The notes below the pieces were generated by a model that was not told where the DNA came from, did no database searches, and saw nothing but the letters and a program-made list of their open reading frames with translations. A stretch of 64,000 bases of DNA from Leptodesmis sichuanensis A121 (GTDB lineage: Bacteria; Cyanobacteriota; Cyanobacteriia; Leptolyngbyales; Leptolyngbyaceae). Location: positions 4,402,001-4,466,000 of the forward strand of contig NZ_CP075171.1 in NCBI RefSeq assembly GCF_021379005.1, written 5' to 3'. Made by a program: the position numbers and the translations under genes. This document shows positions 24,937-33,123 of the stretch, piece by piece (the first letter of the stretch is position 1; the number at the start of each line of letters is the position of its first letter).

Positions 24937-27696
24937 ATGAGTGCATCAGTAACAAATCAGTTGAATCTCGCGCAACAGCATTACCAGACGGGGAATTACC
25001 TGGAAGCGGAAGCAATTTTTCGGCAGGTGGTGCAGCAGCATCCCCAACAGGCAGAAGCCTTATTCTGGTTAGCGCTGATTGCCGATCAATTGGGTCGTCC
25101 GTTGGATAGCATCGCCTATTATGAACAAGTGATCAAGCTGCAACCGACTTCTGTAGAAGCGCATGGCAATCTGGGGTCGGTCTTCATGAAAGTGGGGCGT
25201 TTGGAGGACGCGATCGCTCATCATCGGGAATCCCTCCGCCTCAGTCAGAACAGTGCCAAGGCCCATTACAACCTGGCGATCGCGCTTTATCAAAACAATC
25301 AGGTTGAGGAAGCGATCGATCACTATCGACAGGCGATCGCCTCCATGCCGGATTATGCCAACGCCCATCATAACCTGGGAATGGCCTTGTATAAGCAGGG
25401 TCAAGTGGAAGCAGCACTCCAGCATTATCGTCGGGCGGTGGAATTGGAGCCAAACCATACCAGTGCCCGCAATAGTTTAGGGGTGGCGCTGTATCAACAG
25501 GGGCAGTTAGAAGCGGCTATTGAGCAATATCAACAGGTGCTGGCAATTAGTCCTGGCTATATCAGTGCTCACGACAATTTGGGCATTGCGCTGAAGCAAC
25601 AGCAGAAGTTGACAGAAGCGGCTGTTCATTTTCAGCAGGCGATCGCCCTGAATCCCCATTACGCCAACGCTTACATTAATTTGAGCAATACCCTGCGAGA
25701 AATGGGGCGGTTTGAGGAGGCGATCGTTCATGCTCAGGAAGCGATGCGCCTGCAGCCCAGTAATGCCGATGCTCATAATACTTACGGTTGCATTCTGGTA
25801 GATCTGGGACAGTTTGAGGAGGCGATCGTCGCGTTTGAAGCGGCCATCCAGCACCGCCCTGACTTTGCTGATGCTCATCTCAATCTCGGTCTGGTTTTGC
25901 TGCAACTGGGGCATTTTCAACGGGGGTTTGTCGAATATCATTGGCGCTGGAGTACCGCGCAATGCCCAGATTTGCGCTATACCAGTGCCCTCTGGAAAGG
26001 AGCAGAATTGCACGGCAAAACTATTTTGTTAACAGCAGAGCAGGGCTTTGGGGATACGATTCAATTTGCCCGCTATGCTCCCCTGGTGGCTCAACGAGGT
26101 GGGCGGGTTGTGATTGCCTGCCAGAAGCCGCTTATGAGGTTGCTATCGACTGTTCCAGGCGTGAGTCAGTGTGTCGATCGAGATAAGGACGACGTGGAAA
26201 CCCATACCCATACCCCCTTGCTGGAGTTGCCTTGGATTTTTGGTACGACATTAGACACGATTCCAGCCCAGGTTCCCTACGTTAGCCCACCCCCAGATTC
26301 CAGCCTCAAGCTCAAAGTGCCCCCCCAGACTCGGCTGAAGGTCGGCTTTGTTTGGGCCACAAATCCCAGCAATTCTACCTCTCTCAAGCGATCCTGTCCG
26401 CTGAGCCATTTTTTGTCTCTTCTGGATGTTCCGGGGATTGCGCTCTATAGCCTACAAAAAGACGCTCCAGAAGCCGATCGCGCGCTCCTTAATTCTGAAG
26501 AGCGGATTCAAAACCTGGGCGAACAACTCTCTGACTTTGCCGATACGGCGGCTGCGATCGCCCAACTTGATCTGGTGATTACCGTCGATACCGCCGTCGC
26601 CCATCTATCCGGTGCGCTCGGCAAACCCACCTGGACATTACTGCCCGCCATTCCTGATTGGCGATGGTTACTGAACCGGGAGGATAGCCCCTGGTATCCC
26701 ACCATGCGCCTCTTCCGCCAATCCCAACCCAACGACTGGGCCGAACTCTTTACCCGCGTCATCACCGCCTTGCAAACTGAACTCTCCCACCCCCGTCCTT
26801 CTTTCCTTCCGAACAAACGTTTCACCGAAACGTTTCTACCCATCCATTCATCTCCCCATCCACCCATCCATCCCCTTCACTCCCCTACCGTTCCATCTTC
26901 TCCACCCGCCCTCTCCCTTCCCGGTTCCAACCGTCTGAAACAATGCCGTTATGGAGTTTTTCTCTACAACCCCCATGATCAACTCATTGGCCGATCGCTC
27001 GATCTCTACGGAGAATGGAGCGAGGGCGAAATTAAGCTGTTTCAGTCCCTGATTCAACCCGGACAGACAGTTGTAGAAGTAGGAACAGATTTGGGTGCCC
27101 ATACGATCTTTCTCGCCAAAGCTGCAGGGTTGCAGGGAAAAGTTTTAGCATTCGAGCCACAGCGTTTAGGCTTGCAATGCCTCTGCGCGAACCTCGCTTT
27201 GAATCATTTGACGAATACGTTCCCTTATGCGATCGCGCTGGGCGATCGCGCTGGCCGGCTTTCAGGAATCGATCTGGCTCAATCCCTGAATCGACCCGTC
27301 GGAGGGGGAAATTACTCGCCGGAACCTGTTCAAGTAGCAACTCTGGATAGCTTTGCGATCGCCCACTGTCACTTCATCAAATTCAATGTGGGAACTCGCC
27401 TGTTACCCGTCCTGCAAGGAGCTGCGCAGACATTGCAGAAAACTACTCCGATTCTGTATGTTGTCAGCGATCGCCCCTCGCCTCCGATAGATGCTCTGGC
27501 GTACTTGCAGGCGATCGACTATGCCCTCTACTGGCACCGTCCCCCTCTCTACAACCCTGATAACTTCTGCCAGAACTCTCACAATGTCTTCGGTTCAACC
27601 ACGTTAAATAACGTTTTAGCTTTTCACCGTTCCCTCAATATCACCGTTAATGGCCTGGAACCAGTCAATATCAGTCAACATCCAGCGATAAAATAG
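24937..27696 (+). CDS. TPR - glycosyltransferase-like - FkbM methyltransferase fusion protein
   Basis: 919 residues in three parts. Residues 1-340 hold about nine tetratricopeptide repeats with the usual A-x-x-NLG-x-A pattern. Residues about 345-610 resemble the C-terminal region of TPR-linked glycosyltransferases of the GT9/GT41 kind: LLTAEQGFGDTIQFARYAPL, VGFVWATNPSN, LVITVDTAVAHLSGALGKPT, WRWLLNREDSPWYPTMRLF. Residues about 617-666 are a Pro/Ser/His linker of low complexity. Residues about 670-880 are an FkbM-type methyltransferase (TVVEVGTDLGAHTIFLAKAA, VLAFEPQRLGLQCLCANLAL, FIKFNVGTRLLPVLQGA). A role in modifying a surface glycan or glycolipid is plausible but unproven. Confidence 0.75.
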   Translation: MSASVTNQLNLAQQHYQTGNYLEAEAIFRQVVQQHPQQAEALFWLALIADQLGRPLDSIAYYEQVIKLQPTSVEAHGNLGSVFMKVGRLEDAIAHHRESLRLSQNSAKAHYNLAIALYQNNQVEEAIDHYRQAIASMPDYANAHHNLGMALYKQGQVEAALQHYRRAVELEPNHTSARNSLGVALYQQGQLEAAIEQYQQVLAISPGYISAHDNLGIALKQQQKLTEAAVHFQQAIALNPHYANAYINLSNTLREMGRFEEAIVHAQEAMRLQPSNADAHNTYGCILVDLGQFEEAIVAFEAAIQHRPDFADAHLNLGLVLLQLGHFQRGFVEYHWRWSTAQCPDLRYTSALWKGAELHGKTILLTAEQGFGDTIQFARYAPLVAQRGGRVVIACQKPLMRLLSTVPGVSQCVDRDKDDVETHTHTPLLELPWIFGTTLDTIPAQVPYVSPPPDSSLKLKVPPQTRLKVGFVWATNPSNSTSLKRSCPLSHFLSLLDVPGIALYSLQKDAPEADRALLNSEERIQNLGEQLSDFADTAAAIAQLDLVITVDTAVAHLSGALGKPTWTLLPAIPDWRWLLNREDSPWYPTMRLFRQSQPNDWAELFTRVITALQTELSHPRPSFLPNKRFTETFLPIHSSPHPPIHPLHSPTVPSSPPALSLPGSNRLKQCRYGVFLYNPHDQLIGRSLDLYGEWSEGEIKLFQSLIQPGQTVVEVGTDLGAHTIFLAKAAGLQGKVLAFEPQRLGLQCLCANLALNHLTNTFPYAIALGDRAGRLSGIDLAQSLNRPVGGGNYSPEPVQVATLDSFAIAHCHFIKFNVGTRLLPVLQGAAQTLQKTTPILYVVSDRPSPPIDALAYLQAIDYALYWHRPPLYNPDNFCQNSHNVFGSTTLNNVLAFHRSLNITVNGLEPVNISQHPAIK

Positions 27697-27818
27697 CGAC
27701 CTGGCAGGAGTGATCTGCAGTTTGAGCTTTCGATCAAGTGCTGAATTCTTAGCTTTGCCTCATCCTAAAATGATTGGTTCGTGTATACTACTTGTCCAGG
27801 CTCAATAGGGACAGGTAA

Positions 27819-28706
27819 ATGGCAAAAGTCATTGCTTTTGGTTGGTATGGTGGCAAGTTTAATCACCTGAACTGGCTTCTGCCCTTACTGCCAGAGGCGA
27901 CTCATTATTGCGAACCTTTTGGTGGTTCTGCGGCTGTCTTATTGAACAGAAAGCCTGCTCCGGTTGAAACCTACAATGATATTGATGGGGAAGTGGTCAA
28001 TTTTTTCCGTGTTTTGCGCGATCGCCAGGAAGAATTGATTCAAGCCATTGGGTTAACTCCCTTCTCCAGGGAAGAACTGAGGAGTGCAGTCGAAGAACCC
28101 ATTGATGATCTCTCAGAGCTAGAGCGGGCACGGCGCTTTTTTGTGCGGGCACGGCAAGTGAGAACGGGACTAGCCCAAACCGCGAGTGCAGGACGATGGG
28201 CACATTGTAAGCTGACCAGTCGCGCAGGCATGGCAGGTGCAGTTTCTCGTTGGTTGGGAAGTGTGGAGGGATTATCTGAAATTGTGCAACGGTTGCTGCG
28301 GGTTCAGATAGAAAACTCTCCTGCGATCGAAGTGATTCAACGATATGACAGTGAGGAAACCTTGTTCTACTGTGATCCGCCCTATCCCCATGATTCACGG
28401 GGAGATGCGAATGCTTACGGCTATGAAATGACGGACAATGAGCATCGACAACTAGCTGAAGTTCTTAAAAACGTCAAAGGGAAAGTGGCTCTATCTGGCT
28501 ATCACTGTGATTTATTAGACGATCTCTATCAGGATTGGGATTATATAGAGGCTCCTGAAAAGCAGTGCCTATCCGTTAAGCAGCCTCGAACAGAGGTACT
28601 TTGGATTAATTACGAGGTTCCCAAGGATGCGATCGCATGGCTGAGCCAACAGAAATCCTCACTGCCGCTTTTCGACTCGCTTCCAGCAACCTGGGACAAT
28701 CCCTAA
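27819..28706 (+). CDS. D12-class N6-adenine DNA methyltransferase
   Basis: 295 residues from ATG 27819 after AGGGACAGG. It methylates adenine in a specific duplex site. Motif order is of the Dam/D12 class: SAM-binding FGWYGGKFNHLNWLLPLL at the start, THYCEPFGGSAAVLLNRKP, YNDIDGEVVNFFRVLRDR, a variable recognition region, then the catalytic DPPY in LFYCDPPYPHDSR. The C-terminus overlaps the start of the next gene by 70 bases in another frame, suggesting translational coupling with the nuclease. The target sequence cannot be read from the protein. Confidence 0.9.
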   Translation: MAKVIAFGWYGGKFNHLNWLLPLLPEATHYCEPFGGSAAVLLNRKPAPVETYNDIDGEVVNFFRVLRDRQEELIQAIGLTPFSREELRSAVEEPIDDLSELERARRFFVRARQVRTGLAQTASAGRWAHCKLTSRAGMAGAVSRWLGSVEGLSEIVQRLLRVQIENSPAIEVIQRYDSEETLFYCDPPYPHDSRGDANAYGYEMTDNEHRQLAEVLKNVKGKVALSGYHCDLLDDLYQDWDYIEAPEKQCLSVKQPRTEVLWINYEVPKDAIAWLSQQKSSLPLFDSLPATWDNP

Positions 28707-29770
28707 TTGATGATGAGCAAGTCAGAGTGCGTATCGAGTATGTGGCTCGTAACTTGAAGAATCGGGCTGGGGTACGGTTGTTGATGGCCTGTTTGCTGGC
28801 AAAACTGCATCGGCCTGAAGTAGATGTGAGAAAGCCATATACAGAAATTGGAGAGGCGGATGCTTTCTCAGGGAGAGCTTATGATGAGCGCTATATCACT
28901 GCTTTCATCAACGAACATAACCTGCCTTGTAATAGTACAACCGCTTTTCTGACCCCTGCCTTACGCAATCGGAATGTGATGCTGACAACAACTCTCAATC
29001 TTGTTGGTAAACCACCTCAGCTCTACCAATACGTGCTTGAGCTACTGAACGAGGTTAGCAACAGCCGAATTGCTCCAGATACTCTTTTAGCAGAAACAAT
29101 ACGCTGGCTGATCATTGATCGCAACGAAAAGCAGCGACGAATTGAGGCGTTGATCCAGGAGCTAAAAACTACGGAGGGCGCTTTACCCCTATCCTCTGAG
29201 GATATTGTCAATTTAATCGAGAAGCACTTAAGCCTGAAAGGCACGAGCCGACTACCTGTCCTGATTGTTGCCTCTGCCTACCAATCGGCACAGGAGTATC
29301 TGCGTGAGCGGGTTCTTGCGCTGCAATCTCATAATGCTGCCGATGTCCAGACAGGTGCATTAGGTGATGTCGAAATCACTTTACTTGAAGACGATCGAAC
29401 GATAACGACCTATGAAATGAAAGATAAGCAAGTGACCCGCGAAGACATAGACAGAGCATTACAAAAATTGTCTATAAGGAATCAACGAATCGACAACTAC
29501 ATTTTCATTACCACTGGAATAATTGATGAACAAGTTCAAGATTATGCCCGCTTGTTGTACCAGGAGACGGGAGGAACTGAATTTGTGATTTTGGACTGTA
29601 TCAGTTTCATCCGGCATTTTTTACACTTATTTCATCGTTTGAGGAGCAGGTTCCTTGAAACGTATCAATCGATGATTTTAGAAGAGCCGCAAAGCGCAGT
29701 CAGTCAACCTGTGAAGGAAGCTTTCTTGGCAATGCGGCGGGCAGCAGAAGCAGAGTTAGAGGCAGGTTGA
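28637..29770 (+). CDS. Probable type II restriction endonuclease (SacI family-like)
   Basis: 377 residues from ATG 28637, inside the end of the methyltransferase gene. The N-terminal part ARNLKNRAGVRLLMACLLAK, with DAFSGRAYDERYITAFINEH and LPCNSTTAFLTPALRNR, resembles what I recall of SacI-family endonucleases. The C-terminal part has a PD-(D/E)xK-like core: GALGDVEITLLEDD followed by TITTYEMKDKQVTREDIDRA, where D, E and ExK would bind metal. The overlap with an adenine methyltransferase gene supports a restriction-modification pair. The family name is from memory and should be checked. Confidence 0.65.
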   Translation: MAEPTEILTAAFRLASSNLGQSLIDDEQVRVRIEYVARNLKNRAGVRLLMACLLAKLHRPEVDVRKPYTEIGEADAFSGRAYDERYITAFINEHNLPCNSTTAFLTPALRNRNVMLTTTLNLVGKPPQLYQYVLELLNEVSNSRIAPDTLLAETIRWLIIDRNEKQRRIEALIQELKTTEGALPLSSEDIVNLIEKHLSLKGTSRLPVLIVASAYQSAQEYLRERVLALQSHNAADVQTGALGDVEITLLEDDRTITTYEMKDKQVTREDIDRALQKLSIRNQRIDNYIFITTGIIDEQVQDYARLLYQETGGTEFVILDCISFIRHFLHLFHRLRSRFLETYQSMILEEPQSAVSQPVKEAFLAMRRAAEAELEAG

Positions 29771-29791
29771 ATCGGATCTAAACTTCAGCTT

Positions 29792-30970
29792 TTACCGATT
29801 GAAGGGTTGGTTGGGGAGGGGAGCGGGTTTCACGGTGAGGTTTTGTCGTTGGCCATTGCGGTTGACGGTGACCTGCAGAGTGTTGCCGGAGGTGGTGGCT
29901 TCGACCTGTTGCTGCACCTGCTGGCTTTTCTGGATCGGAGTGCCGTTGATACTTTCAATCACATCACCGGGGCGCATTCCTGCTTGAGCCGCTGGAGAGT
30001 TGGGTTGAACGGCAACCACTACGACTCCTTGATCCTGGTTAATCTGGATGCCACTATTGCTACGATTCACCTGATCTTTCAGTTCAGGGGTGATTTCTGT
30101 CATCTGAATGCCCATATACAGATGGTCCACCTTGCCCTTGGTGATCAGTTGGTTGGCGACTCGTTGGGCAGTGGCGATCGGAATTGCAAAGCCAATCCCG
30201 GATGCGCCCTGGATAATGGCGGTATTCATGCCAACGACTTCACCTCTGGAGTTGATTAAAGGGCCGCCGGAATTGCCAGGGTTAATCGCGGTGTCGGTTT
30301 GAATGTAATCAACCCGGCTGCCAGCATTACCAAAATCAGCGCCCGATCGTCCCGTGGCACTGATGATGCCGGAAGTCACGGTGTTGTCCAATCCCAGGGG
30401 GTTGCCGATCGCGATCGCCGCCTGTCCGGGTAACAAGGCATTAGAATCTCCCAATTTGACAACTGGCAGGCCATCCGCTGTAATCTTCACCACCGCCACA
30501 TCCGTTGTAGGGTCGGCTCCAATCACATCGCCCTTGAAGCGTCGTCCATCTCTCAGCACGACCGCCACATTGTCTGCCCCTTCGACTACATGGGCATTGG
30601 TAAAAATTTTGCCATCCGAGGACACGATAAAGCCGGAGCCAGTTCCCCGTTGTACTCGTTCCTGGGAACCCTGCCCCCCAAAAAACGGATCCAGGCCAAA
30701 GCCAAAGGGTTGTTGTTGCTCCACGACTCGACTGGAATTAATCCGCACCACGGCTGGCCCCACCTCGGCTACAACTCTGGCCACAAAATCCGGATCTCCA
30801 GGTCTCAAGGAGGTAACTGCTGGGGGAAGAGCGGGGGAGGAGTTAGGTTGGACAGGGAGGGGAGATTGTTGCAGGGGCCAGCGATCGCCAATTAAGGAGC
30901 GGCATCCAGCACTAGCCGCGATCGTGAACAGGGTTAGACCAAACAGGGACATTTTGAGAGCGCGTTGCAT
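29792..30970 (-). CDS. HtrA/Deg-type serine protease, putative lipoprotein
   Basis: 392 residues. The N-terminus MQRALKMSLFGLTLFTIAAS followed by AGC has a lipobox (ASAGC), so the protein is probably exported and lipidated. The trypsin-like triad is His in FTNAHVVEGADNV, Asp in DPTTDVAVVKITAD and Ser in AINPGNSGGPLINSRG. One C-terminal PDZ domain follows (YMGIQMTEITPELK, GVVVVAVQPNSPAAQAGMRP, GDVIESINGTPI). It fits the cyanobacterial HhoA/HhoB/HtrA group, which degrades damaged envelope proteins. It is convergent with the nuclease gene, and a small gene is upstream in the same direction. Confidence 0.9.
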   Translation of the reverse strand: MQRALKMSLFGLTLFTIAASAGCRSLIGDRWPLQQSPLPVQPNSSPALPPAVTSLRPGDPDFVARVVAEVGPAVVRINSSRVVEQQQPFGFGLDPFFGGQGSQERVQRGTGSGFIVSSDGKIFTNAHVVEGADNVAVVLRDGRRFKGDVIGADPTTDVAVVKITADGLPVVKLGDSNALLPGQAAIAIGNPLGLDNTVTSGIISATGRSGADFGNAGSRVDYIQTDTAINPGNSGGPLINSRGEVVGMNTAIIQGASGIGFAIPIATAQRVANQLITKGKVDHLYMGIQMTEITPELKDQVNRSNSGIQINQDQGVVVVAVQPNSPAAQAGMRPGDVIESINGTPIQKSQQVQQQVEATTSGNTLQVTVNRNGQRQNLTVKPAPLPNQPFNR

Positions 30971-31072
30971 GATTCTGAACTATTTCGTAATACCATCTGT
31001 GACTGATCTTAGGCTTAAGAACGAGGGAACGGCTGCTTTTTCTGCCAACCCTCCTCGCAAATTATTGACAAT

Positions 31073-31102
31073 AAAAAGCCCTACCCTCAGGCAGGACTTT
31101 TT
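31073..31102 (-). terminator. Terminator between the 52-residue gene and the HtrA gene
   Basis: AAAAAG and CTTTTT arms enclose a partly paired CCT/AGG and CC/GG stem around CTCA. Read on the minus strand, it ends in a T run about 130 bases after the small gene's stop. Confidence 0.6.
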
Positions 31103-31229
31103 GGAATTTTCTCACTCAAGCTACTCAACCCACTCAAAGCCTAATGTGCAAGTCTCGCAAACCAATCCCCTTTCTCATTGTTTAAGGAATTTGAGACAGA
31201 AAAATCTTGCAAAATTTAGTCAAGTGGTG

Positions 31230-31388
31230 CTAGTCGGACGATCGATGATGATGATGTTTCTTGTTTGGCTCACCTTCAAAGGGTTGAACACCCGTTTCAG
31301 GATATTTGTCATCGCTGGGTGCAAAAATACGAGACACGGCCCCTGAAACAAATTGAATGACATCGTCAATAACTTTGGGAATACCCAT
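31230..31388 (-). CDS. 52-residue conserved small protein with His-rich tail
   Basis: ATG 31388-31386 is preceded by GTGGAGG at ideal spacing. The peptide starts MGIPKVIDDVIQFVSGAVSR, continues IFAPSDDKYPETGVQPFEGE and ends PNKKHHHHRSSD. I recall similar very short proteins beginning MGIP in other cyanobacteria, without a known function. The N-terminal half could form an amphipathic helix; the four consecutive histidines might bind metal. Below common length cut-offs it is easily missed. Confidence 0.6.
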   Translation of the reverse strand: MGIPKVIDDVIQFVSGAVSRIFAPSDDKYPETGVQPFEGEPNKKHHHHRSSD

Positions 31389-31919
31389 AATCCGCCTCCA
31401 CTTGCTGTTTACTCGTGTGACTGTTTTGTTTAAACCCTGTCCAAGTCCAGAACCGTAGCTTCTCTTATGGAAAAACGACCATTCTTTAGCTGAACTTGGT
31501 TTACATCAGATTGAATGAAGATTGTGCTAACTGAAGCTATTTCCAACTACTTAGAGCCTTACACTTTTATTATGGCAAAGTTCCTCTTTAAGCTTCAGTT
31601 TTTAATTAATTGTTCATAGTAGACTTCGCACTCAGTGATGCTTCTTTATTTGGTGTTACCAAGTTTTTTCAAGTACTGGCTGTTATACGGTAGTAGCGAT
31701 CTGAATTATGGGCGAACCCCCCTGATTACCTGTTACGTATTGACACATTCAATCAGGATTTCTTCATAGAGCTTTGCAATCAGATAAATGTCTTAAAGAA
31801 GCCTGGTGTCTCACCCCCATCATTCATCGTGGTCCTCTGGTTTTAATAGGATTCACTATAAATTTAAGGACTTTCGCTGCCTGCAGAGGTATGAGATGCA
31901 GTTGGTGTAAAGTCAGATA
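31389..31919. other. 531-bp intergenic region left of IS630 copy B
   Basis: AT-rich sequence with no supportable gene, RNA or repeat. The promoter of the 52-residue gene must lie at its left end. Confidence 0.3.
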
Positions 31920-31963
31920 TAGCAATCCCAAATCAGATGTGAGAATCTAGAGACGACTGCAAT

Positions 31964-32482
31964 ATGGTTGGAAATGGTTCTATGCTAGAAGACCTGAATG
32001 ACTTCATCAAGTCTAATCCAGATGCGCGTGAACTCAAACGAGCAGTAGCGGTCCAAATGTTTCTCAAAGGATATAAGCATCGAGAGATTGGGGAGAGTAT
32101 CGGTGTGAGTTCAGGTTTCATTAGCAAATGGAGTAGGATCTACGAACAGTTGGGGGTTTCTGGGTTGAAACTGGGGTATTGCGGTTCAGTCGGCTATCTA
32201 GAACCAGAGCAACGGCAGGCGGTGATTAGCTGGTTAAAGCACAAGAATTACTGGAATCTGGCTGAGTTGCAAGCGCATATTGAACAGGAGTATGGAGTAG
32301 TCTTTGACTCCAAGCAAAGTTACTACACCCTGTTTGAGCAAGCTGGGATTAGCTGGAAGAAAACGCAAAAGCGCAATCCGAAGGCAGACCCAGCGTTAGT
32401 AGAGAAAAAAACAGGAGATTACGGCTTGGTTGGAGGCGCATCGGCAGGAGATCATCTCGGGCGAGTTGGTGGTCTTCTTTGA
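31964..32482 (+). CDS. IS630-family transposase, N-terminal frame (copy B)
   Basis: 172 residues. The DNA-binding half shows two helix-turn-helix-like regions: FLKGYKHREIGESIGVSSGF with ISKWSRIYEQLG, and YWNLAELQAHIEQEYGVVFD. After NPKADPALVEKK the natural continuation is in another frame; the 20 or so codons to the stop (TGDYGLVGGASAGDHLGRVG) look like non-protein read-through. ATG 31964 is used; ATG 31982 is also possible. Confidence 0.85.
   Translation: MVGNGSMLEDLNDFIKSNPDARELKRAVAVQMFLKGYKHREIGESIGVSSGFISKWSRIYEQLGVSGLKLGYCGSVGYLEPEQRQAVISWLKHKNYWNLAELQAHIEQEYGVVFDSKQSYYTLFEQAGISWKKTQKRNPKADPALVEKKTGDYGLVGGASAGDHLGRVGGLL
32405..32411 (+). other. A7 run at the IS630 transposase frame junction
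   Basis: The coding strand reads GAG AAA AAA ACA. One fewer A, or a +1 shift, gives GAG AAA AAA CAG GAG and continues EKKQEITAWLEAHRQEI, the expected family sequence. Copy A has the same seven A residues, so this is a property of the element and probably a slippage signal rather than a random error. Confidence 0.55.
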
Positions 32483-33002
32483 GGATGAATGCCATCTGTT
32501 GTGGGGGGACTTATGTGGGTATGTGTGGGGCAAAACAAACGAACGCATCGAGGTTCCCATCACCAATGAACGCAGCAGGCAGACTTACTATGGAGCCGTG
32601 AATATCTACACACAGCAGTGCCTGATTCAAGCATCTGAAACTGGCAATAGCGATGGCACGATTGCTTTTCTTCAATATCTGCTGAGCCAATGTCCGAACA
32701 GTCGGATTGCGTTGATTTGGGATGGAGCCAGCTATCATCGCTCCCAAGAGGTAAAACAGTATCTTGAATCGGTCAATCAAGGACTCGATGAGTCCAACTG
32801 GAAAATCACTTGCATTCGCTTTGCGCCCAATGATCCCAAGCAAAACCCAATTGAGGATATTTGGTTGCAGGCAAAGCGATTCATTCGAGAGTACTACCAC
32901 TTGTGTCAATCGTTCAATGTCGTTAAGTTCCTCTTTGAGCTTGTGACTCACCACCAAACCTTTAGCTTTCCAAAGCTTTTTACCTATGGCTTTTTCTCAT
33001 AA
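32430..33002 (+). CDS. IS630-family transposase, catalytic frame (copy B)
   Basis: 190 residues, with the DDE core of IS630/Tc1 transposases: GELVVFFEDECHLLW (first Asp), RIALIWDGASYHRSQEV (second Asp) and APNDPKQNPIEDIW (Glu). The annotated TTG start is formal; synthesis probably depends on frame change at the A7 run 20 bases upstream. It ends 17 bases before the right inverted repeat. No damage is seen, so this copy is the likely active source. Confidence 0.85.
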   Translation: MEAHRQEIISGELVVFFEDECHLLWGDLCGYVWGKTNERIEVPITNERSRQTYYGAVNIYTQQCLIQASETGNSDGTIAFLQYLLSQCPNSRIALIWDGASYHRSQEVKQYLESVNQGLDESNWKITCIRFAPNDPKQNPIEDIWLQAKRFIREYYHLCQSFNVVKFLFELVTHHQTFSFPKLFTYGFFS

Positions 33003-33123
33003 TCCATTTAGGATCGCTATATTCGATAATTCTTGATAAATTCCGTATGCTCATTTCCAGGTACAGTGTTGAATTATGGTTTTTTTTACTATAATTAAGA
33101 GGCCCATAGCCTGAGAACTGCGC

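Larger units (their letters stand above)
31920..33019 (+). mobile_element. IS630-family element, copy B (1100 bp, uninterrupted)
   Basis: The ends are TAGCAATCCCAAATCAGATG and, reversed, TAGCGATCCTAAATGGATTA. TA is duplicated at 31918-31919 and 33020-33021. It is in opposite orientation to copy A, and their predicted peptides are identical. It contains two overlapping transposase frames. Confidence 0.9.

Noticed and set aside
30354-31346. 330-codon open frame on the plus strand opposite the HtrA gene
   Set aside because: It is Ser/Thr/Pro-rich without any motif and lies antisense to a clearly recognisable protease gene; it is a frame shadow.
24683-31919. Inverted IS630 copies flanking 7.2 kb with the restriction-modification genes, as a composite transposon
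   Set aside because: Each copy has its own TA target repeat, and copy A sits precisely inside hicA, whose halves rejoin when it alone is removed. Two independent insertions explain the data.
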